From: Paraburkholderia sp. CNPSo 3272
GTDB taxonomy: Bacteria > Pseudomonadota > Gammaproteobacteria > Burkholderiales > Burkholderiaceae
Direction of reading: 5' to 3'
DNA length: 64,000 nt
Assembly: GCF_024206495.1 (NCBI RefSeq)
Contig: NZ_JAMBPQ010000010.1
Location: forward strand, 1-64,000
In this document: in pieces, positions 15,773 through 24,075 of the stretch
Numbering within the stretch: position 1 is the stretch's first letter
How the letters are laid out: every line of letters begins with the position of its first letter
Program-made: the position numbers and the translations under genes
The notes under the pieces: generated by a model
The model's input: only the letters and a program-made list of their open reading frames with translations
The model's database searches: none
Told to the model about the DNA's origin: nothing

Positions 15773-17146
15773 TCACCCCCGCGCCGCGATTTCCTTCTTC
15801 CACCCCGCGATGATCTTCCCGGCGAGCGCGTTGTAGTCGCCGTCGAAGTGGTGATCGCCGTTCGTCTTCACGACGTCGATGCCGGTATTCACGAGCGCCG
15901 GGCACAGCGTGTCTTTCTCGCCCGCGCCATACACGCATTGCACGATCGAAGGCGGCACCTTCGCGAGTTCCGGGCGCACCTGCAGCGCCTTGTCGCTGGC
16001 GGGCATGCCGAGCCAGCCCGTCACGCGGACCTGGAAGTCGGCGTCCGGCGCGAAACCGAGCAGCGACATGTACGACACCTTCGCGCGCAACGCGTCGGGC
16101 AGACGGTTGTAGGCGAATGGCATCACGTCCGCGCCGAACGAGTAGCCCACCAGCGCGATGTGCTGCGCATGCCAGCGCGAGCCGTAGGTTTTCAGTACGC
16201 GGGCGAGATCGTGACTCGTTTGCTCGGGCGTCTTTTCGCTCCAGAAGTAGCGCAGCGCGTCCCAGCCGATCACCGAAATACCCTGCTTTTGCAGCGCTTC
16301 AGCAATCGTCTTGTCGAGATCGCGCCAGCCGCCGTCGCCCGAAATTACCACTGCGAGCATGTCGGTGGGGTGTGCCGCGGGCAGTTCGACGAGCGGCAGG
16401 TCCGACACGTCCTCTTCGCTTTCCGTCACGACGCGCAGATGATTCGTGGTGAGTGCAACGATCTTGTCGGCGTCGGCAACGCCGGGAGCGAAGGCACGCG
16501 GTGCGCCAGAACTGGTTGCGCGCGCATCTTTCGTCGTCACACCCTGCTCGAAGAAACCGGGCAGGCCGTTGCCGCGCGAGAGCGTGGGATCGGCCGGGCA
16601 GGGCGCGAAGCGCGCGTCGAGCTTCGCAGCCGGATCGAGCGACACGGCGCCCGCCATCGTGTTCGCGGGCGCCTGCGAGAGCATGCGCTGGGCGATGAGC
16701 GCACCTTCGCCGCTGCCGATGGCGATCGGCGCGTAATACTCGCTGGACCCCTGCTGACGTTCGAGCTGGTGGCTCAGCGCTTCGGCGTCGCTGTAGAGCT
16801 TGTGGCAGGTCTCGTTCTTCACGGCGGCGAGGTTCTGCGCATAACGCTCCGTATCCACGCCGACGACGAGTGCGCCATGCTGCGCGAGCGCTTCGGCGCG
16901 CGTCTGGTCGGCGGCGCTCCAGTGCGGATCCGCCGAGAACAGCACAGTGAAGCCGCGCATCGCGCCAGTCGGTTTCGTCACTGCGACTTCGCCGTAACGG
17001 CCGCCGGAGACGTGCATCGTCGCGGCGGAAGCGGGCGTCGAGACGGGCATCGAAGCCGCGCTGGCGTGAGCCGTGAAAAACGCGAGCACAGCGGCGCCCG
17101 CTGCCGTGCCTGCAATGCGCGGCAGCCTGGGAATACGGAATGTCAT
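15773..17146 (-). CDS. acvB: AcvB/VirJ family periplasmic lysyl-phosphatidylglycerol hydrolase
   Basis: A 457-aa exported protein. It has a signal peptide (about residues 1-30, ending AHASA), a VirJ-like N-terminal alpha/beta domain, and a C-terminal alpha/beta-hydrolase domain. The latter has ISGDGGWRDLDK (about 271-282, the VirJ signature), GYSFGADVMPF as nucleophile elbow (about 346-356) and GDHHFDGDY near the end with the likely catalytic His. In Agrobacterium AcvB hydrolyses lysyl-phosphatidylglycerol made by LpiA/MprF. Here the ATG overlaps the stop of mprF by 4 nt, so the two are translationally coupled, which supports the same pairing of synthase and hydrolase. Confidence 0.88.
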   Translation of the reverse strand: MTFRIPRLPRIAGTAAGAAVLAFFTAHASAASMPVSTPASAATMHVSGGRYGEVAVTKPTGAMRGFTVLFSADPHWSAADQTRAEALAQHGALVVGVDTERYAQNLAAVKNETCHKLYSDAEALSHQLERQQGSSEYYAPIAIGSGEGALIAQRMLSQAPANTMAGAVSLDPAAKLDARFAPCPADPTLSRGNGLPGFFEQGVTTKDARATSSGAPRAFAPGVADADKIVALTTNHLRVVTESEEDVSDLPLVELPAAHPTDMLAVVISGDGGWRDLDKTIAEALQKQGISVIGWDALRYFWSEKTPEQTSHDLARVLKTYGSRWHAQHIALVGYSFGADVMPFAYNRLPDALRAKVSYMSLLGFAPDADFQVRVTGWLGMPASDKALQVRPELAKVPPSIVQCVYGAGEKDTLCPALVNTGIDVVKTNGDHHFDGDYNALAGKIIAGWKKEIAARG

Positions 17147-19752
17147 GAGCGCCAGCCTCCTGCCAGCAGCGATAGATCGGCGAGGGTGATGAACACGCTG
17201 ATCGAGCCCGATGCGGCCAGATAGCGTGGTTCCCAGCGCGGCGCGAACTTGTTCTTGAAGCCGCGCAGCCCCCGGAAGTTATAGAAACGGCCGCCGAAGC
17301 GCCAGATGAAGCCCGCGAGCCGGTGCCACGACGACGCGAGCGGCGAGGGGCCCATGCCCGAAAGCGGCGCCATGCCCAGCGAGAGCGACTGGTAGCCGGC
17401 GGCCTTCAAATGCAGCGCGAGCTGCGTGAACAGATACTCCATCGCGTAGGGCGAGGCGCCCGGCAAATGGCGCATGACGCCCACCGTTGCGTCGGTGTTC
17501 AGATCGGTCGTCATGAAGGTGACGAAGGCGAGCGGCTCGTCGTTCTGGCGAATCAGCAACACGGACTGCGCGGCGAGATAGTCGTCGTCGAATGCAGCTA
17601 CCGAGAAGCTCTTTTCGCGCGCTTCGCGGTCCTGCAGCCAGGCGTCGGAGATCGCGCGCAGCACCGGCAGGCTCGCGCCCATCTGCGTGGGCTCGATATG
17701 TTCGATCGAAAAGCCGTCGCGTTCGCCGCGCTTGAGCGCGTAGCGCAGGTGCGCGCGCTGCGGACCCTTGAGGTCGAATTCCTGCAGCATCACGCGCGCT
17801 TCCTCGCCGAGTTTCATCAGCGTGAGGCCGGCGTCGAGATAGAGCGGCAGCGCGTCGGCGCGCACCTGGTAGAACGCGGCGCGGCCGTTGTGCGCATGGG
17901 CGAGTGTGACGAATTCGCGGATCAGCGCTGGCCACTCTTCGCGGGGGCCGACCGGATCGTGCAGCGCCGCCCAGGTGCGGCCGCGCTTCGCGTACATGAG
18001 GAAGGCCTTGCGCGAGACGGAAAACAGGAAGCTCTTGTCGCCCATCAGCGCGAGGCCCGCGTCGCTGCGCTCCTGGGCGCGCACGATGCGCGCGGCCTCT
18101 TCGAGGTCTTCGCTCGGGGGCATCACGAAGCGGCCGGCGGCGGGGCGCAGCAATTGCCAAAGTGCGAGCGCGGCCGCGAACACGCCGGCGCCGAGCGTGG
18201 CGCGCAGCGCGCGCGGGGCGCGGCTGTGGAAGGCGAATTGCCACCAGAGGCTTTGCGAGTACTGCACGTCGCGGAACGCGAACAGCAGCACCCACACGGC
18301 AAGCGCGATCACGCAGCCGACCGAGGCGAGCCAGGCCGGCGTGAACCGCTCGGAGAACATCGACGAGTGCCGATTGAAGCGCTTGCGCGTGCCAAGGAGC
18401 AGCACGATCAGCACGCCCAGGACGCCCGCTTCGACGAAGGCGAGGCCTTTGGCGAGCGAGAGCGCGAGGTTGGCCATCGCGATTACGAGCGCGAGCCACC
18501 AGGCGGCGTCCAGACGCCGCAGCAGACCGCGCGCGACGAACAGGAGCAATACGCCGAAGAGGCTGCCCATCAGCTGGGAGCTTTCGAGCACCCAGAGCGG
18601 CACGATGGTTTGCAGCAGCGCGATGCGCTTGGAGAACGCGGGCGTGGCGCCCGAGATCACGAGCATGCTGCCGGTCACGAACGTCACGATGGCGAGGAAG
18701 AGCGGCGCGAGTTGCGAGACGCCGTCGGCGCCGCGCTTCGCAAAGCGCGCGCTGAGCGGCGTCTTGAGCGCGCGGCCCTCGAATACGGCGAGCACCGCCG
18801 CGGCGAGTGCGAGCGGCGCGCCGAAGTAGATCGCGCGATAGGCGAGCAGCGCAGCAAGCACCTTGGAGGTGGGCACGCTCGGGCCGAGCGCGTAGACCAT
18901 CGCGGCCTCGAACACGCCGATGCCGCCGGGCGTGTGGCCGATCAGGCCGAGCAGCATGGCGGCGCAATACACGGTGAGGAAGTCGCTGAAGCCGAGGAGC
19001 GCATGCGGCATGACCGACCACAGCGCGAGCCCGGCGCCGACCACGTCGAGCGCGGCGAGCAGCAGCTGCGCGACGAGGTCGCGCCGCGCAGGCACCGAAA
19101 AGCGCAGCCAGGCGCGGCCGAACGGCTCGATCTCGCGCGCGCTTGCGGGGCAAAGGATGACCATCACCGCGCCGCAGCCGAGGACCACGCCGCCGATCAG
19201 GCGCAGCTCGTCGGCCGAGAGGTGCAGCAGACCGGAGAGCGTGACGGCGGCGCCCACCATGCCGAGCGCGGTCATGAGCACGAGGGCGAGGGCGAGCGTG
19301 ACGCTCGTGAACACCGTCATGCGGCCGATCTGCGCGGGGGTGACGCCTGCGCCGCCATAGACGCGGCAGCGCACGGCGCCGCCCGTGAGCGCGCCGAAGC
19401 CGGTGACGTTCCCGAGCGCCGAGCCGGCGATCGCGCCGGCCCACAGCGCGCCGCGCGAGACGCGTGCACCCAGGTAGCGCAGGCCCACGGCGTCGCGTCC
19501 GACCAAGGCGATGAAGCTGACGGCCGTGGCGGCGAGCGCGCCGACCCATTGCGCTGGCGTGAGCGTCCAGAGCTGGCGGATCACCGAGTGGTAGTCGACC
19601 GTGCGCGAGAGGTGCTGGAACACGACCAGCAGCAGCGCGCAAATGCCGAGCGCGAACACCGGCGCGACAAAGCGCTGCAGGTGCAGGGCCCCGGCACGGC
19701 GGCGCAGCGCCCCGAGGGCGCGCGCCGCGCGCGAAGAATGCGATCGAGACAT
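17143..19752 (-). CDS. mprF: Bifunctional lysylphosphatidylglycerol synthase/flippase MprF
   Basis: An 869-aa membrane enzyme. The N-terminal about 520 residues contain around 14 hydrophobic segments of the flippase domain (with GHTPGGIGVFEAAM at about 276-289, a conserved UPF0104 motif). The C-terminal about 310 residues form the DUF2156 aminoacyl-transferase domain (two GNAT-like folds), with LGMAPLSGMG and a RFYNFRGLRGFKNKFAP segment near the end, as in MprF/LpiA. It moves lysine from Lys-tRNA to phosphatidylglycerol and flips the product, reducing membrane negative charge and raising resistance to cationic peptides and acid. It is followed by acvB with a 4-nt overlap. Length fits the family (840-870 aa). 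Confidence 0.93.
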   Translation of the reverse strand: MSRSHSSRAARALGALRRRAGALHLQRFVAPVFALGICALLLVVFQHLSRTVDYHSVIRQLWTLTPAQWVGALAATAVSFIALVGRDAVGLRYLGARVSRGALWAGAIAGSALGNVTGFGALTGGAVRCRVYGGAGVTPAQIGRMTVFTSVTLALALVLMTALGMVGAAVTLSGLLHLSADELRLIGGVVLGCGAVMVILCPASAREIEPFGRAWLRFSVPARRDLVAQLLLAALDVVGAGLALWSVMPHALLGFSDFLTVYCAAMLLGLIGHTPGGIGVFEAAMVYALGPSVPTSKVLAALLAYRAIYFGAPLALAAAVLAVFEGRALKTPLSARFAKRGADGVSQLAPLFLAIVTFVTGSMLVISGATPAFSKRIALLQTIVPLWVLESSQLMGSLFGVLLLFVARGLLRRLDAAWWLALVIAMANLALSLAKGLAFVEAGVLGVLIVLLLGTRKRFNRHSSMFSERFTPAWLASVGCVIALAVWVLLFAFRDVQYSQSLWWQFAFHSRAPRALRATLGAGVFAAALALWQLLRPAAGRFVMPPSEDLEEAARIVRAQERSDAGLALMGDKSFLFSVSRKAFLMYAKRGRTWAALHDPVGPREEWPALIREFVTLAHAHNGRAAFYQVRADALPLYLDAGLTLMKLGEEARVMLQEFDLKGPQRAHLRYALKRGERDGFSIEHIEPTQMGASLPVLRAISDAWLQDREAREKSFSVAAFDDDYLAAQSVLLIRQNDEPLAFVTFMTTDLNTDATVGVMRHLPGASPYAMEYLFTQLALHLKAAGYQSLSLGMAPLSGMGPSPLASSWHRLAGFIWRFGGRFYNFRGLRGFKNKFAPRWEPRYLAASGSISVFITLADLSLLAGGWRS

Positions 19753-20379
19753 GGATCGGTCTGGTGGCTCTCTGCGATGTCGCCGTATCGACTGTTACAG
19801 CTTCCCCGGCGGTGACATCGCGTTATTCGCGTTTTGCGCTTACTTTCTTTCGAGGCCGGTTCTCGCGCACCGCGCGCCGCGAACCGGAAATTCGAGCCGA
19901 ATCGTAATCGTTCGGAAAGGACTCGTTAAGCTCAGCAAACGCATAGGACTCCCCGCCGGTTGACGCCGGGGTGCAAGAAACCGTTATTGGGTGCAGATCT
20001 TTCCGGCTCGATGGCGCGTCGTGATCAGCGGGTTTAATTGGGGAATAATCATTAGGGGATGATTCTTTGAAAGTCTGATTACCAGGTGGGTCGAACCGGA
20101 AGGTAATCGTTAAGTTATGAGTAATGAGCGGCCGCTGAGTGCACGCATGAAACCATGCACCGATGGGGCCGATCTGCCGAAAGCCTTGCGTGGCGGGCGT
20201 TCCAGACAGTTGCGTCGGGCATTGTTGCGCAGTTTGAGATAATGTTTCACTTGTTAGCCAGGTGCTTCCTGCAATCGCTGTCACTAATTCGAGACAGCTT
20301 GTTTAATCCTTTTACAATGCTCGACGGGCGAGTTAGTCTGCTTTGGTCAAGAGTTGTTTTACTGCGCCGGGAGAATGAC
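19753..20379. other. Long intergenic region before the porin gene
   Basis: 627 bp between divergent mprF and the porin gene. It is AT-richer than its surroundings, with ATTAGGGG and repeated GGTAATCGTTAAG-like stretches, typical of regulated porin leaders. A short inverted element (AATCAT, then ATGATT) occurs near 20047-20063. No coding frame here looks real. Confidence 0.45.
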
Positions 20380-21543
20380 GTGAAAAGACTAGCCTTGACT
20401 TCCCTTTCGCTGGCCGCGCTCGGGGTGGCCGGCGTGGCTCAGGCACAGACCAGCGTGACGCTGTATGGCACCATCGACACCTCGATTACCTACGTCAACC
20501 ATGCCGACGGCGGCCACAATCTCTGGACGCTCGGCAACAGCAGTTACGGCAATCTCTCCGGCTCGCGATGGGGATTGAAGGGCGCCGAAGATCTCGGCGG
20601 CGGCCTCAAGGCGATCTTCCAGTTGGAAAACGGCTTCAACCCGTCCACAGGCGCGCTTGCGCAGGGCGGCAGGCTGTTCGGCCGACAGGCATACGTGGGC
20701 TTGACGGCCGAGCAGTACGGGTCGCTCACGCTCGGGCGGCAGTATGACCCGCTCATCGACCTCGTGCAGGGCATCACGGCGGACAACTATTTCGGCTCCG
20801 TGTTCGCCACGCCCGGCGACGTCGACAACTACGACAACAGCTTTCGCGTGAACAACGCCGTCAAGTACACCACTCCCGTATGGAGCGGTCTCCAGGCTGC
20901 GGCGATGTACTCGTTTGGCGGCATTGCGGGCTCGACAGGCGCCGAGCAGTCGTACTCGGCGGCGCTCAACTACACCAACGGTCCGCTCGCGCTGGCAGGC
21001 GGCTACTTCTACGCGACGAACAGCCAGGCCGTGAACGCGATTCGCACCGGCGGCTGGACGAGCACTTCGGACGGCACCTTCGACGGCCCTATCAACTCCG
21101 GCTACGCCACGGCACACTCGCTCACCATCGCGCGCGCAGCGGCGCAGTATCAGCTCGGACAGTTTACCTTTGGCCTCGGCTACAGCAATGCGCGCTACTC
21201 GCCCGATGCGAGTTCTGTGTTCCGCGAGACGCAAAAGTACAACACCGGCCAGGGCTTCATGAACTATCAGCTGAGCCCCGCGCTGCTGCTCGGCATTGGC
21301 TACAGCTACACGCACGCCAATGGCGATACCGCGGCGAATTACAACCAGGTATCGCTCGGCGCGGACTACAGCCTCTCCAAGCGTACGGACCTCTACATGA
21401 CGGCAGCCTGGCAGCATGCGAGCGGCGATACCGGCAACGGCGCGGGCGGCTCGATGCCGGCCGAGGCTTCGGTTGGCTCCTACGGGTACGCTGGCACGTC
21501 GAACCAGACCATCGTGAACCTCGGGCTGCGGCACAAGTTCTGA
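20380..21543 (+). CDS. Outer membrane porin (Gram-negative porin family)
   Basis: A 387-aa general-diffusion porin. The GTG at 20380, preceded by GGGAGAATGAC, gives a 22-residue signal peptide ending GVAQA, then QTSVTLYGTIDTSITYV, the standard first strand of betaproteobacterial porins. Family motifs include SRWGLKGAEDLGGGLKAIFQLENGF (loop/strand 2-3), GRQAYVGL, LGRQYDP and a terminal strand ending LRHKF with C-terminal Phe for BAM recognition. It forms trimers in the outer membrane. It is a separate unit with a long upstream region and a strong terminator after it. Non-ATG starts are unusual for highly expressed porins. Confidence 0.93.
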   Translation: MKRLALTSLSLAALGVAGVAQAQTSVTLYGTIDTSITYVNHADGGHNLWTLGNSSYGNLSGSRWGLKGAEDLGGGLKAIFQLENGFNPSTGALAQGGRLFGRQAYVGLTAEQYGSLTLGRQYDPLIDLVQGITADNYFGSVFATPGDVDNYDNSFRVNNAVKYTTPVWSGLQAAAMYSFGGIAGSTGAEQSYSAALNYTNGPLALAGGYFYATNSQAVNAIRTGGWTSTSDGTFDGPINSGYATAHSLTIARAAAQYQLGQFTFGLGYSNARYSPDASSVFRETQKYNTGQGFMNYQLSPALLLGIGYSYTHANGDTAANYNQVSLGADYSLSKRTDLYMTAAWQHASGDTGNGAGGSMPAEASVGSYGYAGTSNQTIVNLGLRHKF

Positions 21544-21562
21544 CCGCGCGCCGCGATATCCG

Positions 21563-21602
21563 ACGCCGGATGCGCCAGTAGGGCGGCGCATCCGGCGTTT
21601 TG
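21563..21602 (+). terminator. Intrinsic terminator after the first porin gene
   Basis: A perfect 14-bp stem (21563-21576 with 21585-21598), loop AGTAGGGC, then TTTT. It lies 20 nt after the porin stop. Confidence 0.85.
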
Positions 21603-21657
21603 GCGTTTGCGGCTCTGAGTGCGGGTCAAAGCGCGTCAAGCGCCAGGGCTTCGCGCG

Positions 21658-22119
21658 TCACGCCTCGTGCGAACGCCGGAGCGTTAGCAGCGCAAGCCAG
21701 GCGGCGAGGCGCTCCATACCGCGTCGCACGCCCGCGAACGGCGGCTGCCACGCGCTCGTGATGCTCACGCGCGCCGGCATGGCGGCCTCGGTGCTGAGCC
21801 AGATGCGCTCGCCACGCTCGAGCCGAAGCGTCTCGCCCGGTTGCAGCCAGTGGTCGTAGGGCGACCGCGCGCGCGTGACCCACACCTGGGTTACCCGAAC
21901 ACGCAGCGTGGCCGATGCGCTCACGCGCCAGGTGACAGTGCGCATGGGCGGCACGGCGAAGTGGACCGATTGGACGGGCAACAAATCGTCGAAGCGGTCG
22001 GTTGCGTCCGCAACGGCGTGCGCAACGGGCTGTGAAGCGGGCTGTGAAGCGGGCTGTGAAGCGGGTTGCGAGGCGAGTTGCGAAGCGGTCAGTGAGGCTG
22101 CCTGAAAAGCGTCATCCAT
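21658..22119 (-). CDS. DUF2917 domain protein with N-terminal ASQP repeats
   Basis: A 153-aa protein. Residues about 10-32 are four to five ASQP-like tetrapeptides, encoded by 12-bp tandem DNA repeats. The rest (about 50-125) matches the DUF2917 pattern: a short beta-rich domain with TWRVSASATLRVRVTQVWVTR, an Asp-His-Trp block (YDHWLQPGETLRLERGERIWLS) and a final strand. DUF2917 is common in Burkholderiales; its function is unknown. It looks cytoplasmic. The repeat tract may vary in number in frame. A terminator-like hairpin lies between its start and the promoter region. Confidence 0.8.
   Translation of the reverse strand: MDDAFQAASLTASQLASQPASQPASQPASQPVAHAVADATDRFDDLLPVQSVHFAVPPMRTVTWRVSASATLRVRVTQVWVTRARSPYDHWLQPGETLRLERGERIWLSTEAAMPARVSITSAWQPPFAGVRRGMERLAAWLALLTLRRSHEA
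22027..22086. repeat. Five 12-bp tandem repeats inside the DUF2917 gene
   Basis: GGGCTGTGAAGC occurs three times perfectly (22027-22062), followed by two diverged copies. It encodes ASQP tetrapeptides on the minus strand and lies near the N-terminus. Confidence 0.92.
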
Positions 22120-22175
22120 CGTTTTCTCCAGTTTTTGGAGCCGACGAACGGAGCGCTGTCACCCAGAAAAACAAA

Positions 22176-22201
22176 AAGCCCCGTCGATGCCGGCGGGGCT
22201 T
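22176..22201 (-). terminator. Terminator hairpin upstream of the DUF2917 gene
   Basis: AAGCCCCG at 22176-22183 pairs with CGGGGCTT at 22194-22201. On the minus strand it is followed by TTTTTGTTTTTC. It is 57 nt before the DUF2917 start on that gene's own strand, so it ends a leader or an unannotated small RNA. Confidence 0.65.
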
Positions 22202-22584
22202 GTGATTTGCGTGACGACAGACTGCTAGTACGCACACCATCCCCGTGGGTTACCCGTATGGGTTTTGCACGGATGATTCATCGTGTTTGCGATGACGAGG
22301 CGGGTGGAGGAAGTGTGCATGGGTCGAGTGTGCGGGGTGCCTTGCCGCGCTGTCAACCAGAAATGCTTTAACTGGCTTTGCCAGCCGTCGCTTGTGTTGC
22401 GTGCGAGTCTCTTTCCACCTTTGCATGATGCGATCGCGCCCTTCGATGGCATATTCTCTTGCCGGCGGCACTGGTTTCTCAATAGGATCGGTGGTTTACA
22501 TAAATATCCGGTCGACGGTGTTCGCATGGGAGCGCACCCTTGAGAAGCCCGCAGCTTCACAGTGTTGTGTGGAAACGACTGTGT

Positions 22585-22600
22585 CTGATATATCACATAC
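22585..22600. promoter_or_regulatory. Candidate GntR operator, copy 1
   Basis: CTGATATATCACATAC, containing the perfect palindrome TGATATATCA (22586-22595). An identical 16-mer occurs at 23951-23966 upstream of frc. This copy is 72 nt upstream of the small membrane-protein gene that overlaps gntR, suggesting autoregulation. Confidence 0.7.
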
Positions 22601-22630
22601 AGAATATTGCTTTTTGTCGCGGCGCAGCAT

Positions 22631-22659
22631 ATGATTGAGTGATTCGATTACTCAATCAT
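22631..22659. promoter_or_regulatory. 10-bp inverted repeat in the leader of the gntR unit
   Basis: ATGATTGAGT at 22631-22640 pairs with ACTCAATCAT at 22650-22659 across a 9-nt spacer. It lies just before the ribosome binding site of the 78-aa gene, so it may be an operator or an mRNA hairpin affecting translation. Confidence 0.5.
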
Positions 22660-22671
22660 GCGGAGCTTCAA

Positions 22672-22908
22672 ATGGATTTCGTTTCTCTCGCACTGTTCGG
22701 TGCAGCGGTCGTGGGTCTGGGTGCAGTTGCTACGGTCATGATCGCCAGGTGGCTGCCGCAGTCTGCCATTGAGCAGGCCGCGCAGCATGGCCGGTACGTT
22801 GGTTTGGGCGAAGCTCCGCGCGCCAGGGCTATTCGTCGTGCACAATTCGGTCCGCGAATCCGTGCGCAGGTCGGAAAAGAGGTAATCAATGTCGTCAGAA
22901 CAAACTGA
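22672..22908 (+). CDS. Small membrane protein overlapping gntR (78 aa)
   Basis: A 78-aa protein. The first about 25 residues (FVSLALFGAAVVGLGAVATVMIA) are one hydrophobic helix; the remainder is basic and cytoplasmic-looking (AQHGRYVGLG, RARAIRRAQFGPRIRAQ). ATG at 22672 follows CGGAGCTTCAA, a good ribosome binding site. It overlaps the start of the GntR gene by 20 nt, so the two are translationally coupled. No family recognised. The coupling and the shared operator suggest a role connected with the downstream CoA-transferase pathway or its control. Confidence 0.6.
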   Translation: MDFVSLALFGAAVVGLGAVATVMIARWLPQSAIEQAAQHGRYVGLGEAPRARAIRRAQFGPRIRAQVGKEVINVVRTN

Positions 22909-23617
22909 AGTTGTAGCAAGCCGGGAAGCGGCGCCGCTCAAGCTGGTGCTGCAGCCCATCAACGCAACACTGAGCCTGCGCGATCAGGCTTACGCCATGC
23001 TGCGCCAAGCCATCGCCGACGCCGACATCTACCAGTCGCGCGAGGAAATCCGGCTCGACGAGCGCGTGCTGAGCGAATCGCTCGGCGTGAGTCGCACGCC
23101 GGTGCGCGAGGCCATGACGCTGCTCGAGCAGGAGGGCTTCCTGCGCATGGTGCCGCGCCGCGGCATCTATATCGTGCGCAAGAGCAAGCGCGAGATCGTC
23201 GAGATGATCCAGATGTGGGCCGCGCTCGAAAGCATGGCTGCGCGCCTCGCCACGATCCACGCCACCGACGAGGAAATCGCGCGGCTGCGCCACATGTTCG
23301 ACGACTTCCGCGACAGCACGCCCGCCGAACACATCGCCGAGTACTCGGACGCCAACATCGCGTTCCACCAGGCGATTGTGGAGCTCTCGAAGTCGCAGAT
23401 CATCCTCGACACCATCAAGAACATCTTCGTGCACGTGCGCGCCATTCGCCGCATGACGATTTCGCAGAGCGACCGGGCTTCGCGCTCGATCGTCGATCAT
23501 CTGCGCATTATCGAAGCGCTGGAGAAGCGTGACACCGAGCTGGCGGAAAAGCTCGTGCGCCAGCATTCGCTCGATCTCGCGGTCTATGTCGAGAAGAACT
23601 GCGATTTCCTGGATTGA
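22889..23617 (+). CDS. GntR/FadR-type (FCD) transcriptional regulator
   Basis: A 242-aa regulator. The N-terminal winged helix-turn-helix (about residues 25-90) has LRDQAYAMLRQAI, VLSESLGVSRTPVREAM and LEQEGFLRMVPRRGIYIV. The C-terminal FCD effector domain (about 100-235) is helical, with the conserved FHQAIVELSKS and RQHSLDLAVYVE segments holding His residues that bind metal and a carboxylate ligand. FCD proteins often answer to organic acids. The start overlaps the preceding 78-aa gene. The palindrome TGATATATCA upstream of both this unit and frc is its likely binding site, so it probably represses the frc block until its acid inducer is present. Confidence 0.9.
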   Translation: MSSEQTEVVASREAAPLKLVLQPINATLSLRDQAYAMLRQAIADADIYQSREEIRLDERVLSESLGVSRTPVREAMTLLEQEGFLRMVPRRGIYIVRKSKREIVEMIQMWAALESMAARLATIHATDEEIARLRHMFDDFRDSTPAEHIAEYSDANIAFHQAIVELSKSQIILDTIKNIFVHVRAIRRMTISQSDRASRSIVDHLRIIEALEKRDTELAEKLVRQHSLDLAVYVEKNCDFLD

Positions 23618-23649
23618 GCCAGGCGGCTGACGCCGCTCAAGCAAGGCAG

Positions 23650-23678
23650 AACGGGAGACCATCCGGTCTCCCGTTTTG
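23650..23678 (+). terminator. Intrinsic terminator after gntR
   Basis: An 11-bp perfect stem (23650-23660 with 23665-23675), ATCC loop, then TTTT. It lies 33 nt after the GntR stop. Confidence 0.85.
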
Positions 23679-23950
23679 CGTTTACGCCCTTCACGCCATT
23701 CATCACACGTCGCGTGAACGGCCTCCATCAGCCGACTTTATGCGCATCAATCTCTGGCATCCCTGACCCGGTCATGGTGCGCGACCCATCCTTCACACGA
23801 AATCTGGCATATCAGAGTGGGAAGACGTTCGGGGTTTTCCCTCGTGTGCACCGCGTCAAGGCCGTCGAATTTTCGCCGAAACCACGCTGGATAAGGCGTC
23901 GACGCGATTCTGATGGCATTCCCGATGGGCAATTCCCCTCTTGCTTCATA

Positions 23951-23966
23951 CTGATATATCACATAC
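23951..23966. promoter_or_regulatory. Candidate GntR operator, copy 2
   Basis: The same 16-mer CTGATATATCACATAC found at 22585-22600, again followed by TATTGC. It is 110 nt upstream of the frc start, so the GntR-type regulator encoded just upstream very likely controls frc. Confidence 0.7.
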
Positions 23967-24075
23967 CGTATTGCTCAAGGACGCAGATACGCGCCATCGC
24001 GCGAAACCCCTCGCCCACGCAACCCCACCGATTTTCGAAAACTCGCCCGGCCACGATTAGATAAGGAGACATGAC

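Larger units (their letters stand above)
22120..22671. other. Intergenic region with orphan terminator and GntR-type operator
   Basis: This 552-bp region is AT-richer than average. It contains a minus-strand terminator hairpin near 22176, a palindromic operator at 22585 and an inverted repeat at 22631. The minus-strand frame between 22225 and 22596 is Cys/Arg/Thr-rich noise and is not called. Confidence 0.55.
23618..24075. other. Intergenic region with terminator and frc control region
   Basis: A 458-bp gap. It begins with a terminator for gntR, then about 270 bp with nothing recognised, then the second operator copy at 23951, and AAGGAGA ahead of frc. Confidence 0.5.

Noticed and set aside
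17323..19815. An 830-codon open frame on the plus strand
   Set aside because: It is antisense to mprF. It is Arg/His/Glu/Ala-rich without any domain, a common shadow in GC-rich genes, while the minus strand gives a full MprF.
19823..20284. A 153-codon minus-strand frame upstream of the porin
   Set aside because: It is in the AT-rich porin leader, with composition unlike its neighbours and no start signal.
22225..22596. A 123-codon minus-strand frame
   Set aside because: It covers the operator region, is rich in Cys, Arg and Thr without domains, and has no ribosome binding site.
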